A stretch of 12,700 bases of DNA, from contig URAQ01000023.1 of NCBI GenBank assembly GCA_900545875.1, forward strand, positions 1 through 12,700, read 5' to 3'. The notes under the pieces are model-generated. The model did no database searches and was not told where the DNA came from. It saw only the letters and a program-made list of their open reading frames with translations. This document shows, in pieces, positions 1 through 5,251 of this stretch (within the stretch, counting starts at the first letter, position 1; every line of letters begins with the position of its first letter). Made by a program: the position numbers and the translations under genes. This DNA comes from an uncultured Collinsella sp. GTDB taxonomy: Bacteria > Actinomycetota > Coriobacteriia > Coriobacteriales > Coriobacteriaceae.

Positions 1-52
1 TGTGACCTCCCGGTTATCAGCCGGACGCTCTAACCAACTGAGCTACAGGTCC
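1..52 (-). tRNA. tRNA-Ile (GAU), 3' part missing at window edge
   Basis: Read on the minus strand, the sequence begins with acceptor strand GGACCTG and continues with D-arm GCTC..GAGC and an anticodon arm whose loop is CTGATAA, giving anticodon GAU. The window edge cuts it in the variable/T-arm region, so the 3' acceptor strand is not visible. Positions 1-52 are identical to 225-276 of the complete tRNA-Ile upstream, so this is a second copy. It lies only 4 nt after the CCA end of tRNA-Ala and must be co-transcribed with it. Confidence 0.93.
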
Positions 53-56
53 ATCA

Positions 57-132
57 TGGTGGAGGTTAGGGGGATCGAACCCCTGACCTCAGGCTTGCAA
101 AGCCCGCGCTCTCCCAGCTGAGCTAAACCCCC
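57..132 (-). tRNA. tRNA-Ala (UGC)
   Basis: The minus strand gives a complete cloverleaf. The acceptor strands are GGGGGTT and AACCTCC (one G-U pair), the D-arm is GCTC..GAGC, and the anticodon loop TTTGCAA gives anticodon UGC. The T-arm is AGGGG-TTCGATC-CCCCT and the 3' CCA is encoded (complement of 57-59). It is the middle gene of an Ile-Ala-Ile series. No promoter fits in the 11 nt between it and the upstream hairpin, so it depends on read-through from the promoter near 300. Confidence 0.97.
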
Positions 133-143
133 ACGGAGACAGT

Positions 144-188
144 AATAAACACCCCAGCGGCGACTCGGCTCTCGCTGGGGTGTTTATT
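144..188 (-). terminator. Strong hairpin between tRNA-Ile and tRNA-Ala
   Basis: Positions 144-159 and 173-188 form a perfect 16-bp inverted repeat around a 13-nt loop. The outer part of the stem is A/T-rich (AATAAAC/GTTTATT), so on either strand the GC-rich core (CCCCAGCG) is followed by a T-rich stretch, as in an intrinsic terminator. It lies 12 nt after the 3' end of the first tRNA-Ile and 11 nt before tRNA-Ala. Because the downstream tRNAs have no visible promoter, it may act as a partial terminator or an RNA processing site and not a full stop. Confidence 0.6.
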
Positions 189-199
189 GCGAAAGAAAG

Positions 200-276
200 T
201 GGTGGACCTGACAAGATTCGAACTTGTGACCTCCCGGTTATCAGCCGGACGCTCTAACCAACTGAGCTACAGGTCC
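200..276 (-). tRNA. tRNA-Ile (GAU)
   Basis: This is a complete 77-nt tRNA on the minus strand. It has acceptor strands GGACCTG/CAGGTCC, D-arm GCTC..GAGC, anticodon stem TCCGG/CCGGG with loop CTGATAA (anticodon GAU), a T-arm with TTCGAAT in the loop, and encoded CCA. It is the first tRNA after the promoter at 291-320. The second, partial copy at 1-52 is identical over the visible part. Confidence 0.97.
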
Positions 277-290
277 ATCGCGCAAGGGAT

Positions 291-320
291 ATATTAGACG
301 AGTCGTTACGCGCGCGTCAA
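291..320 (-). promoter_or_regulatory. Promoter of the tRNA cluster
   Basis: On the minus strand a -35 box TTGACG (complement of 315-320) and a -10 box TAATAT (complement of 291-296) are separated by 18 nt. This is close to the sigma-70/SigA consensus. Transcription would start near 284, about 8 nt before the mature 5' end of tRNA-Ile. Confidence 0.75.
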
Positions 321-406
321 CAACTTTTTTGAAAATCTTTGGGAGGGGTGGTCGCTGGGCTGGCGAGATGGTTTTGGTTTGCTGCTCGGACAATCCTGCG
401 CAAGAC

Positions 407-430
407 GAAGGCCACATTAAGTGGCCTTCT
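407..430 (+). terminator. Terminator-like hairpin in a gene-free stretch
   Basis: GAAGGCCAC (407-415) pairs perfectly with GTGGCCTTC (421-429) around loop ATTAA. Outer bases CGCAA (399-403) and TTGCG (431-435) can extend the stem. On the plus strand it is followed by TTTG, a short T-run. No coding gene precedes it on the plus strand. It may end a stray or small RNA transcript, or act as a backup for minus-strand transcripts leaving murB. Confidence 0.5.
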
Positions 431-535
431 TTGCGTGCGGAACTCGCGATCAATCAAATATATTGCGGGCGGGCACGCGGCCCTCTTGGGTTCGGGGCGC
501 GGCACACCGGACTGGTTGTCTGAATTAAAGAAAGT

Positions 536-562
536 GAAGGCCCCTTTCGGGGCCTTCTTTTT
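536..562. terminator. Intrinsic terminator downstream of murB (probably bidirectional)
   Basis: GAAGGCCCC (536-544) pairs with GGGGCCTTC (549-557) around the loop TTTC. On the plus strand it is followed by five T residues (558-562), the last two inside the murB stop codon. On the minus strand it begins a few bases after the murB stop and is followed by a T-rich stretch (TTCACTTTCTTTAATT). The longer plus-strand T-run would also end any plus-strand transcript from 440-535. Confidence 0.7.
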
Positions 563-1523
563 ATAAAAATTCGCCTACTCGGTGGACTTCGGGTTCTAGG
601 TCTACGTCGAACTGCTCTTTGACTTTGGCTTGGATGTCGCGGATGAGTTCGTCGACGTCGGCGGCGGTGGCGTGGTCGGCGTTGACGATGAAGCCGCAGT
701 GCTTCTCGCTCACCTGCGCGCCGCCAACGGCGTGTCCTCGCAGGCCGGCATCCATGATGAGTTTGCCGGCAAAGTAACCCTCGGGGCGCTTGAAAGTGGA
801 GCCGGCACTCGGCATGTCGAGCGGCTGCTTGTCCTCGCGGCGCTGGCGGTAGTCGTCCATGTCGGCCTTGATCATCGCGGCGTTGCCCGGGGCGAGATTG
901 AAGGTGGCCGAAAGCACGATAAAGCCGTCATCGGCGATGCGGCTCTTTCGATAACCCAGGTTGAGCTCGTCGACATCGAACTCGATGATATTGCCGCTGC
1001 CGCGGGTGCCGTCGTCGAGCTGGCGAGCGGGTTTGTAGACGCGCACGGACTCCAGCACATCGGCCATGCAGGCACCGTAGGCACCGGCGTTCATGTAGCA
1101 GGCGCCGCCGACCGATCCGGGGATGCCCGAGATGGGCTCCATGCCGGTGAGACCGGCCTCGGCTGCCGCCGCGGCGACATCGGAAAGCAAGGCGCCGGCC
1201 GCCGCCGTGACGTGCGTGCCGTCGACCGTAATGTCGGAGAGGCCTTCGCCCAGCGCCACGACGACGCCACGGATGCCCTTGTCGCCGACGAGCAGGTCGG
1301 AGCCGTTGCCCACGATGGTAAGCGGCAGGTCGCAGCGATAGCAGGTATCGAGCGTGGCGACGAGGCCCTGCTCAGTATCGGGCGTGACAAAGACGTCGGC
1401 CGGGCCGCCGATCTTAAACGTGGTGTGCTCGCGCATGGGCTCGCTCATCAACACGTTGTCCTCGCCGGCAACGCCAGCAAGTGCGCACAGCAGGTCCTCG
1501 TTAAAAAAGTCGTTCTCGTGCAT
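561..1523 (-). CDS. murB: UDP-N-acetylenolpyruvoylglucosamine reductase (MurB)
   Basis: This cytoplasmic FAD enzyme makes UDP-MurNAc by NADPH-dependent reduction of enolpyruvyl-UDP-GlcNAc, the second committed step of peptidoglycan synthesis. The 320-residue product is of usual length. Visible motifs are the FAD-binding TTFKIGGPADVFV (34-46), VGNGSDLLV (71-79), SGIPGSVGGACYMNAGAYG (132-150), GYRKSRI (190-196) and GSTFKRPEG (241-249). By family knowledge, S242 should be the proton-donating serine, R192 the substrate-binding arginine and E312 in PEVHRVG the C-terminal catalytic glutamate. The GSTFKRP form suggests a type II MurB. I chose ATG at 1523, preceded by AAAAGGCGGA (1531-1540) with 7 nt spacing. 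An in-frame TTG at 1568 would add 15 residues but overlaps a likely -10 box. The gene is monocistronic here and divergent from the lacI-type gene. Confidence 0.96.
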   Translation of the reverse strand: MHENDFFNEDLLCALAGVAGEDNVLMSEPMREHTTFKIGGPADVFVTPDTEQGLVATLDTCYRCDLPLTIVGNGSDLLVGDKGIRGVVVALGEGLSDITVDGTHVTAAAGALLSDVAAAAAEAGLTGMEPISGIPGSVGGACYMNAGAYGACMADVLESVRVYKPARQLDDGTRGSGNIIEFDVDELNLGYRKSRIADDGFIVLSATFNLAPGNAAMIKADMDDYRQRREDKQPLDMPSAGSTFKRPEGYFAGKLIMDAGLRGHAVGGAQVSEKHCGFIVNADHATAADVDELIRDIQAKVKEQFDVDLEPEVHRVGEFL

Positions 1524-1566
1524 ACGAATATCCGCCTTTTGGTGGTCGTTGTCATCAATCGATTGC

Positions 1567-1572
1567 AATATA
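1567..1572 (-). promoter_or_regulatory. Likely -10 box of murB
   Basis: The minus strand reads TATATT here, 43 nt before the preferred murB ATG. No good -35 box is visible 17 nt upstream, so the call rests on the -10 alone. If real, transcription would start near 1560, which rules out the upstream TTG start at 1568. Confidence 0.4.
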
Positions 1573-1665
1573 CCCCACCCGGACGGATTTGGTGCGCTGG
1601 CGGCGATAAAACAGCCGTCTACCGGATTGGTAAAGTGTTTATCACCGAGGTAGAGGGGTAGTCGC

Positions 1666-1671
1666 TATACT
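1666..1671 (+). promoter_or_regulatory. Likely -10 box of the LacI-family gene
   Basis: TATACT lies 35 nt before the ATG at 1707 in the divergent murB/lacI intergenic region. The -35 region at normal spacing (ACCGAG) is poor, which would fit an activated or weak promoter. Confidence 0.4.
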
Positions 1672-1706
1672 TTCAAGAGATTGCGCGTAAACCCGGAAGG
1701 AGCGAG

Positions 1707-2735
1707 ATGGCCAACAAAGTCACCCTCAAGCAGATCGCCCAGGAGGTGGGGCTTTCCCCCTCGTCGGTCTCGCTTGTGCTCAATAATCGGCCCTGTCGCA
1801 TCTCGGAAGAAAACCGCAAGCTCATCAAAGAGGTCGCGGCGCGCAACCACTATGTTCCCAACCAGATTGCGCGTAGCCTGGTCATGCGCGAGTCGCGCAC
1901 CCTGGGCCTTATCGTCCCTAACATCGAGAGCCGCTTTTTTTCTTCGCTCGCCGGTAGCCTGGAAAAGCGCTGCCGCGAGGACGGCTATGCGCTCTTCATT
2001 ACCAGCTCGGGTGGAAGTGCCGACGACGATCTGGAGCTGCTGCGCCAGCTGGTAACGCGCGGCGTTGATGGTGTCTTTCTGGTGGTGGGTGACGAGTTCT
2101 CCGACGACCGCGCCCTGCGCGAAGAAGTCAGCCATCTGCCTATCCCTGCCGTGATGGTCGACCGTGCCATTGAGGGGCTCGAGTGCGACAAAGTGATGTT
2201 CGACCACGAGATGGGTGGCTACATGGCCACTCGCTATCTGATCGAGCAGGGTCACCGTCGCATTGCCTGCTTGGTTAACGCGCGCCGTTCCAATACGGGG
2301 CGTAAGCGACTTGCCGGCTATGAGCGCGCGCTGCGCGAGGTTGGCCTGCCTATCGACGCACGTTTGGAGTTTGAGAGCGAGTACTACATTCCGAGTGCCT
2401 ACGAGGCCTCGGAGGCGGTGCTCGCAACTGATGCCACCGCTGTGTTCGCAAGTTCGGATAACATCGCCCTCGGTCTGCTCAAGCGCTTGCACGAGATGGG
2501 GAAGAGCATCCCGGGCGATATCTCGGTGGTGAGCTATGACAACTCGGCGGCCGACGTTCTCTTTGAGCCGGCGCTGACCGCCATTGAGCAGGATCCTGGT
2601 GTCCTTGCGGAGCATGCTTTTGGCTGCATGTCCAAGCGTCTTGCCGGTAGGGGCGGCAGGCGTGCCGAAGAGGTCGTCCTGGAGCCGGCGCTTATCGTTA
2701 AGGGCAGCGTGCTCGAACTTACCGAATGTAGCTAA
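1707..2735 (+). CDS. LacI-family transcriptional repressor
   Basis: This 342-residue protein has the full LacI/GalR plan. An N-terminal helix-turn-helix (about 6-25, TLKQIAQEVGLSPSSVSLVL) leads to the hinge helix (PNQIARSLVMRES, 51-63), then a periplasmic-binding-protein-like effector and dimerisation domain from about 66. Typical ligand-site landmarks are present: VMVDRAI (149-155), NTGRKRLAGY with R199/R201 (196-205), FASSDNIALGLL (247-258) and SYDNSA (276-281). GGAAGGAG (1695-1702) sits 4 nt before the ATG. The effector is not readable from sequence, though ribose-, galactose- or purine-type ligands are the family range. No sugar gene follows directly: the next 250 bp hold a large inverted repeat. 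Its targets may be elsewhere, or it may autoregulate. Confidence 0.93.
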   Translation: MANKVTLKQIAQEVGLSPSSVSLVLNNRPCRISEENRKLIKEVAARNHYVPNQIARSLVMRESRTLGLIVPNIESRFFSSLAGSLEKRCREDGYALFITSSGGSADDDLELLRQLVTRGVDGVFLVVGDEFSDDRALREEVSHLPIPAVMVDRAIEGLECDKVMFDHEMGGYMATRYLIEQGHRRIACLVNARRSNTGRKRLAGYERALREVGLPIDARLEFESEYYIPSAYEASEAVLATDATAVFASSDNIALGLLKRLHEMGKSIPGDISVVSYDNSAADVLFEPALTAIEQDPGVLAEHAFGCMSKRLAGRGGRRAEEVVLEPALIVKGSVLELTECS

Positions 2736-2789
2736 GCGTACTTGTTTGTTTGCATAGATTGCATGCGGAGTGTCCGCTATTTGCCGGCG

Positions 2790-2862
2790 GGGCCGGGGTG
2801 CCTGCCTTGTTTTGAGAAGTTCGCGGAGCCCACTTCTCAAAACAAGGCAGGCACCCCGGCCC
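2790..2862. repeat. Perfect 31-bp inverted repeat (large hairpin)
   Basis: Positions 2790-2820 are the exact reverse complement of 2832-2862, around an 11-nt loop (TCGCGGAGCCC). The arm starts with GGGCCGGGGTGCCTGCC and ends with TTTTGAGAAGT. No T-run follows on the plus strand, so it is not a standard terminator, although it would surely stall or stabilise an RNA. Its length and perfection suggest a mobile or dispersed intergenic palindrome. It lies 54 bp after the lacI-type stop. Confidence 0.85.
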
Positions 2863-2937
2863 TCGTCCGTTAACTCTTCCGCTGGGCGAGCCTTAGACGC
2901 CGCGCACCGATAGGGTAAGGCAGCGGCTTGAAATTGG

Positions 2938-2946
2938 TGCTATATT
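2938..2946 (+). promoter_or_regulatory. Extended -10 promoter ahead of the small gene/GntR cluster
   Basis: TG at 2938-2939, one spacer base, then TATATT at 2941-2946 forms an extended -10 element. No good -35 box is visible, as is allowed for this promoter type. Transcription would start near 2953, about 30 nt before the ATG at 2984. Confidence 0.45.
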
Positions 2947-2983
2947 CAGCTTGAGTTGTTTAATGCTAGTACGGGAGGCTGAT

Positions 2984-3475
2984 ATGGGGCTGTTCAAGAA
3001 GAAAAACCCGCAGGATGCCTTTGATCCCGATGTGTTTACCATCACGGATACGATTTTGGACCCGCCGCGGTTTACATTTTTGCCGGCTATCTACCAGGAT
3101 GCCACGCGCCGCAAGTGGGCCGTGCATCAGCGCGGCGGCGAGCCGAAGATTTTTGACTATGCGGACGTGTTGCAGTGCGAGATTGTCGAGACCGGAAATC
3201 CCGAGGATGTGCCGGAGGTTAGCAAGCGCGAACTAGCTCAGCAGATTTTGATTAATCCAGCTCAGGCTACCAAAAACAACGCTGCCAAGCGTAATATGTG
3301 CCTTGGTATGGGTGTCATCGTTGCCGTGCAAACCGGCGAGGATGAGATTTCGAAGCTTGAGATTCCGGTGACCGCGGGCGAAGTCAAGCGAGACTCCGGC
3401 CTATATCGATCGTACCGGAACGTTGCGGAGCAGATCAAAGAAGCCTTCGACGCTATGGGGCGTCCGGAGCAATGA
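2984..3475 (+). CDS. Small uncharacterised protein, possible PH-like domain
   Basis: I do not recognise this 163-residue protein with certainty. It starts with a basic stretch (MGLFKKKNP), has no signal peptide or obvious membrane segment, and looks cytoplasmic. A strand-rich part around RKWAVHQRGG..KIFDYADVLQCEIVE (43-69), a later strand KLEIPV (124-129) and a C-terminal helix (144-159) resemble the bacterial PH-like domains found in DUF4428/SHOCT-type proteins, where a Y-x-D-I/V-x-x-x-E motif is typical. This is inference from pattern only. The ATG at 2984 has GGGAGG 7 nt upstream; an in-frame TTG at 2951 lacks a site. The gene ends 35 nt before the first GntR gene and is probably co-transcribed with it. 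Codon use is like its neighbours. Confidence 0.8.
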   Translation: MGLFKKKNPQDAFDPDVFTITDTILDPPRFTFLPAIYQDATRRKWAVHQRGGEPKIFDYADVLQCEIVETGNPEDVPEVSKRELAQQILINPAQATKNNAAKRNMCLGMGVIVAVQTGEDEISKLEIPVTAGEVKRDSGLYRSYRNVAEQIKEAFDAMGRPEQ

Positions 3476-3510
3476 TGCCCGCAGCATCAAGCGGTTGAGG
3501 AGCCTTGCCC

Positions 3511-4278
3511 ATGTCGAGTGAACCATATGCGATTCCGCCCAAAGATCGCGCCTTTGAGGGCATTCTTTGGTATATCAAACATTATGACCTGCAGGGTGGT
3601 GACCGGCTGCCCGCCGAGCGTGTGCTCTGTGAAGAGCTGGGCGTGTCGCGCACGGCGTTGCGCGCTGCGATCACGCGTCTTATTTCGTGCGGAACTTTGG
3701 AAAGCCGCCGCGGTTCGGGCACCTATGTGTGTCCTCCCAAACCGCTGAATATCTTTCAGGAAACATGGAACTATACGCAGGCGGTGGAGAGGGTTGGCTC
3801 AAAGTCGACCGCACGCCTGGTTTGGTCCAAGGTCGTGTACGCCGATATCGATCTGGCCCAAAAAGCCCAGATCGACCTGGGCATGCCGCTCTTCTGCATT
3901 CGGCGCGTGCGCGTGGTTAATGGTTCCCCGGCGTCGATTGAGACGGCTCACGTTAATCTGTCTTTGTGCCCCTCGCTTCCCGATCACGATTTTGAGCAGG
4001 AAAGCCTCTACGACGTTTTGCTCAAAGAGGGAAATGTCCATGTGGCGCACGGCAAGGAGCATATTTCCATCAGCCGTCTGAACGCCGACGAGGCCAAGTT
4101 GCTGGGTGCTCAGGAGGGCACGCCGGTGTTTTACAAGGCTTCGCACGAGCGTGACGAGAACGATGGCTTTGTCGAGTATTGCAAGTCCGTGATTCTGTCG
4201 ACCAAGTATCGTTTTGCCGATAACGGCGAGGCAGACGGCGTTGCGACGAAGGTGGGTGTCGAATGGCTGATGCAGTAG
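3511..4278 (+). CDS. GntR-family regulator, HutC subfamily (first of a tandem pair)
   Basis: The protein has 255 residues. An N-terminal winged helix (about 14-74) shows the family pattern DRLPAERVLCEELGVSRTAL (31-50) followed by the wing RRGSGTYV (66-73). A C-terminal UTRA-type effector domain (about 100-236) contains FCIRRVRVVNGSPASIET (128-145) and a late EYCKSVILSTKYRF segment (222-235). Family members sense sugar phosphates or amino-acid derivatives. ATG at 3511 is favoured because GAGGAG (3497-3502) lies 8 nt upstream; the in-frame TTG at 3505 is too close. Its last 16 nt overlap the start of the second GntR gene, indicating translational coupling. The wing and helix differ from those of the partner, so the two probably do not read identical sites. 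Confidence 0.92.
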   Translation: MSSEPYAIPPKDRAFEGILWYIKHYDLQGGDRLPAERVLCEELGVSRTALRAAITRLISCGTLESRRGSGTYVCPPKPLNIFQETWNYTQAVERVGSKSTARLVWSKVVYADIDLAQKAQIDLGMPLFCIRRVRVVNGSPASIETAHVNLSLCPSLPDHDFEQESLYDVLLKEGNVHVAHGKEHISISRLNADEAKLLGAQEGTPVFYKASHERDENDGFVEYCKSVILSTKYRFADNGEADGVATKVGVEWLMQ

Positions 4279-4976
4279 AAGACTTGCCGGTTTACAAACA
4301 AATTCGCCGCTGCATTGCGGAGCGAATCGAGCGCGGCGACTACCCGACGGGCTCGATGATTCCGTCCGAAAACGAGCTGGCCGAGGAGTTTGGCACGACA
4401 CGCCTGACAATCCGAAGCGCCATGGACGAGCTGGTCAAAAGTGGCCAGATTCGTCGCGTGCAGGGCAAAGGCGCCTTTGTGGGACACAAGTGGTTTGACG
4501 AGCACGAACGCAAGGGCGGCTTCCGCCAGTCGGTTTTGGCATCGGGCGCGACGCCGTCGGTGCGCATCCTGGCGCGCTCCAAACGCTACGCCGGCCCGTA
4601 TTATGCCGACTTGTTTGGCATCGCCGAGGACGATCTGCTTTACTCGGTGCGCCGCCTCAACTGCATCGATGGTGAGCCCGTATCGATCGAGATGACACTG
4701 ATTCCGTGCCTGCTGTTTCCGGGCATCGAAGACGTGGACATTTCGGTCTTCAGCCTGTTCGAGACCTACGATATGTTGGGACGCAAGCCAGATCAGTCGG
4801 TAGAGAAACTCGATATCGAGGCGCTGGGCGCACGCGATGCGAGTTTGCTCAATCTTGAGCCGGGCGATCTGGCGCTCGTGCTGGAAGGCCTGACCTATGA
4901 CTCGAGTGGGCAGGCAATCGAGCATGCCAAGTCTTTTACCCGCGGCGACGCCGGCGGATATACCTACAACTATTAG
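4263..4976 (+). CDS. GntR-family regulator, HutC subfamily (second of a tandem pair)
   Basis: This 237-residue protein has a textbook GntR winged helix (about 9-74): VYKQIRRCIAERI, then IPSENELAEEFGTTRLTIRS (33-52) and wing RRVQGKGAFV (64-73). A UTRA effector domain (about 88-227) follows, with YSVRRLNCIDGEPVSIE (127-143). The ATG overlaps the end of the upstream GntR gene by 16 nt, with AAGGTGG just upstream acting as ribosome binding site inside that gene. A strong terminator follows the stop by a few bases. The FrlB-like gene downstream is a natural target, because FrlR and FraR, regulators of fructose-amino-acid use, belong to this same subfamily. That link is inference from position and family. 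Confidence 0.93.
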   Translation: MADAVEDLPVYKQIRRCIAERIERGDYPTGSMIPSENELAEEFGTTRLTIRSAMDELVKSGQIRRVQGKGAFVGHKWFDEHERKGGFRQSVLASGATPSVRILARSKRYAGPYYADLFGIAEDDLLYSVRRLNCIDGEPVSIEMTLIPCLLFPGIEDVDISVFSLFETYDMLGRKPDQSVEKLDIEALGARDASLLNLEPGDLALVLEGLTYDSSGQAIEHAKSFTRGDAGGYTYNY

Positions 4977-4982
4977 CGTCTA

Positions 4983-5018
4983 GAGCGTCCCTGCGCATGG
5001 CGGGGGCGCTCGTTTTTA
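4983..5018 (+). terminator. Intrinsic terminator of the GntR cluster
   Basis: A 12-bp stem, 4983-4994 with 5000-5011 (including two G-U pairs), surrounds the loop GCATG and is followed by TTTTT at 5013-5017. It starts 6 nt after the second GntR stop codon and separates that cluster from the SIS-domain gene. Confidence 0.85.
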
Positions 5019-5086
5019 CGGATATATGTCGCTTGACCGATGAGCGGCAAAAACTGACCGTCTACCGAGAGGGGAGGATGAAATCA

Positions 5087-5092
5087 TAAAAT
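5087..5092 (+). promoter_or_regulatory. Possible -10 box ahead of the SIS-domain gene
   Basis: TAAAAT fits a -10 element, but no good -35 box lies at normal distance. It sits directly before the first operator-like repeat, so a regulator bound there would cover the start point. An alternative is the TG-G-TATTAA stretch inside the second repeat (5127-5135), which looks like an extended -10. Confidence 0.3.
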
Positions 5093-5093
5093 C

Positions 5094-5139
5094 GGTATTA
5101 AAAACGGCTAACCTGTAATCGTTCACTGGTATTAAGAAC
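5094..5139 (+). promoter_or_regulatory. Two operator-like direct repeats, GGTATTAAnAAC
   Basis: GGTATTAAAAAC (5094-5105) and GGTATTAAGAAC (5128-5139) match at 11 of 12 positions and start 34 nt apart, close to three helical turns. The second extends to GGTATTAAGAACC, an imperfect dyad with GGT and ACC ends, the general form of GntR/HutC operators. They lie between the GntR cluster terminator and the SIS-domain gene. They are the best candidates for the binding sites of one or both neighbouring regulators. Confidence 0.5.
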
Positions 5140-5140
5140 C

Positions 5141-5230
5141 TTTGAATTGTTGAGCTTGGGGCCAAGATGTCCACAAGGTTAAGCGGTGCGACGGGGCGGC
5201 AAGCCCGTTCATTCCGTGCGACAATTCAAA
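5141..5230 (+). other. Foldable 5' leader of the SIS-domain gene
   Basis: TTTGAATTGT (5141-5150) is the exact reverse complement of ACAATTCAAA (5221-5230), so the leader RNA can close into a large loop just before the ribosome binding site AAAGGAG (5240-5246). Inside lie a short dyad CTTGG/CCAAG (5155-5166) and a hairpin ACGGG/CCCGT (5191-5208). I recognise no known riboswitch class. It may be a regulatory leader or simply a chance pairing. Confidence 0.35.
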
Positions 5231-5251
5231 CTGCTCGTGAAAGGAGCGGGA

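Noticed and set aside
1630..1648. GGTAAAGTGTTTATCACC as an operator in the murB/lacI region
   Set aside because: Only the outer three bases pair; too imperfect to call a LacI-type site.
630..1661. 343-codon plus-strand frame opposite murB
   Set aside because: MurB motifs are complete on the minus strand; the opposite product is Val/Gly/Asp-rich without a recognisable domain.
1665..2840. 391-codon minus-strand frame opposite the LacI-family gene
   Set aside because: It shadows a gene with clear domains and continues into the 31-bp palindrome.
5079..5090. Tiny frame ATG-AAA-TCA-TAA after GAGGGGAGG
   Set aside because: The Shine-Dalgarno-like sequence touches the ATG directly, leaving no spacing; likely chance.
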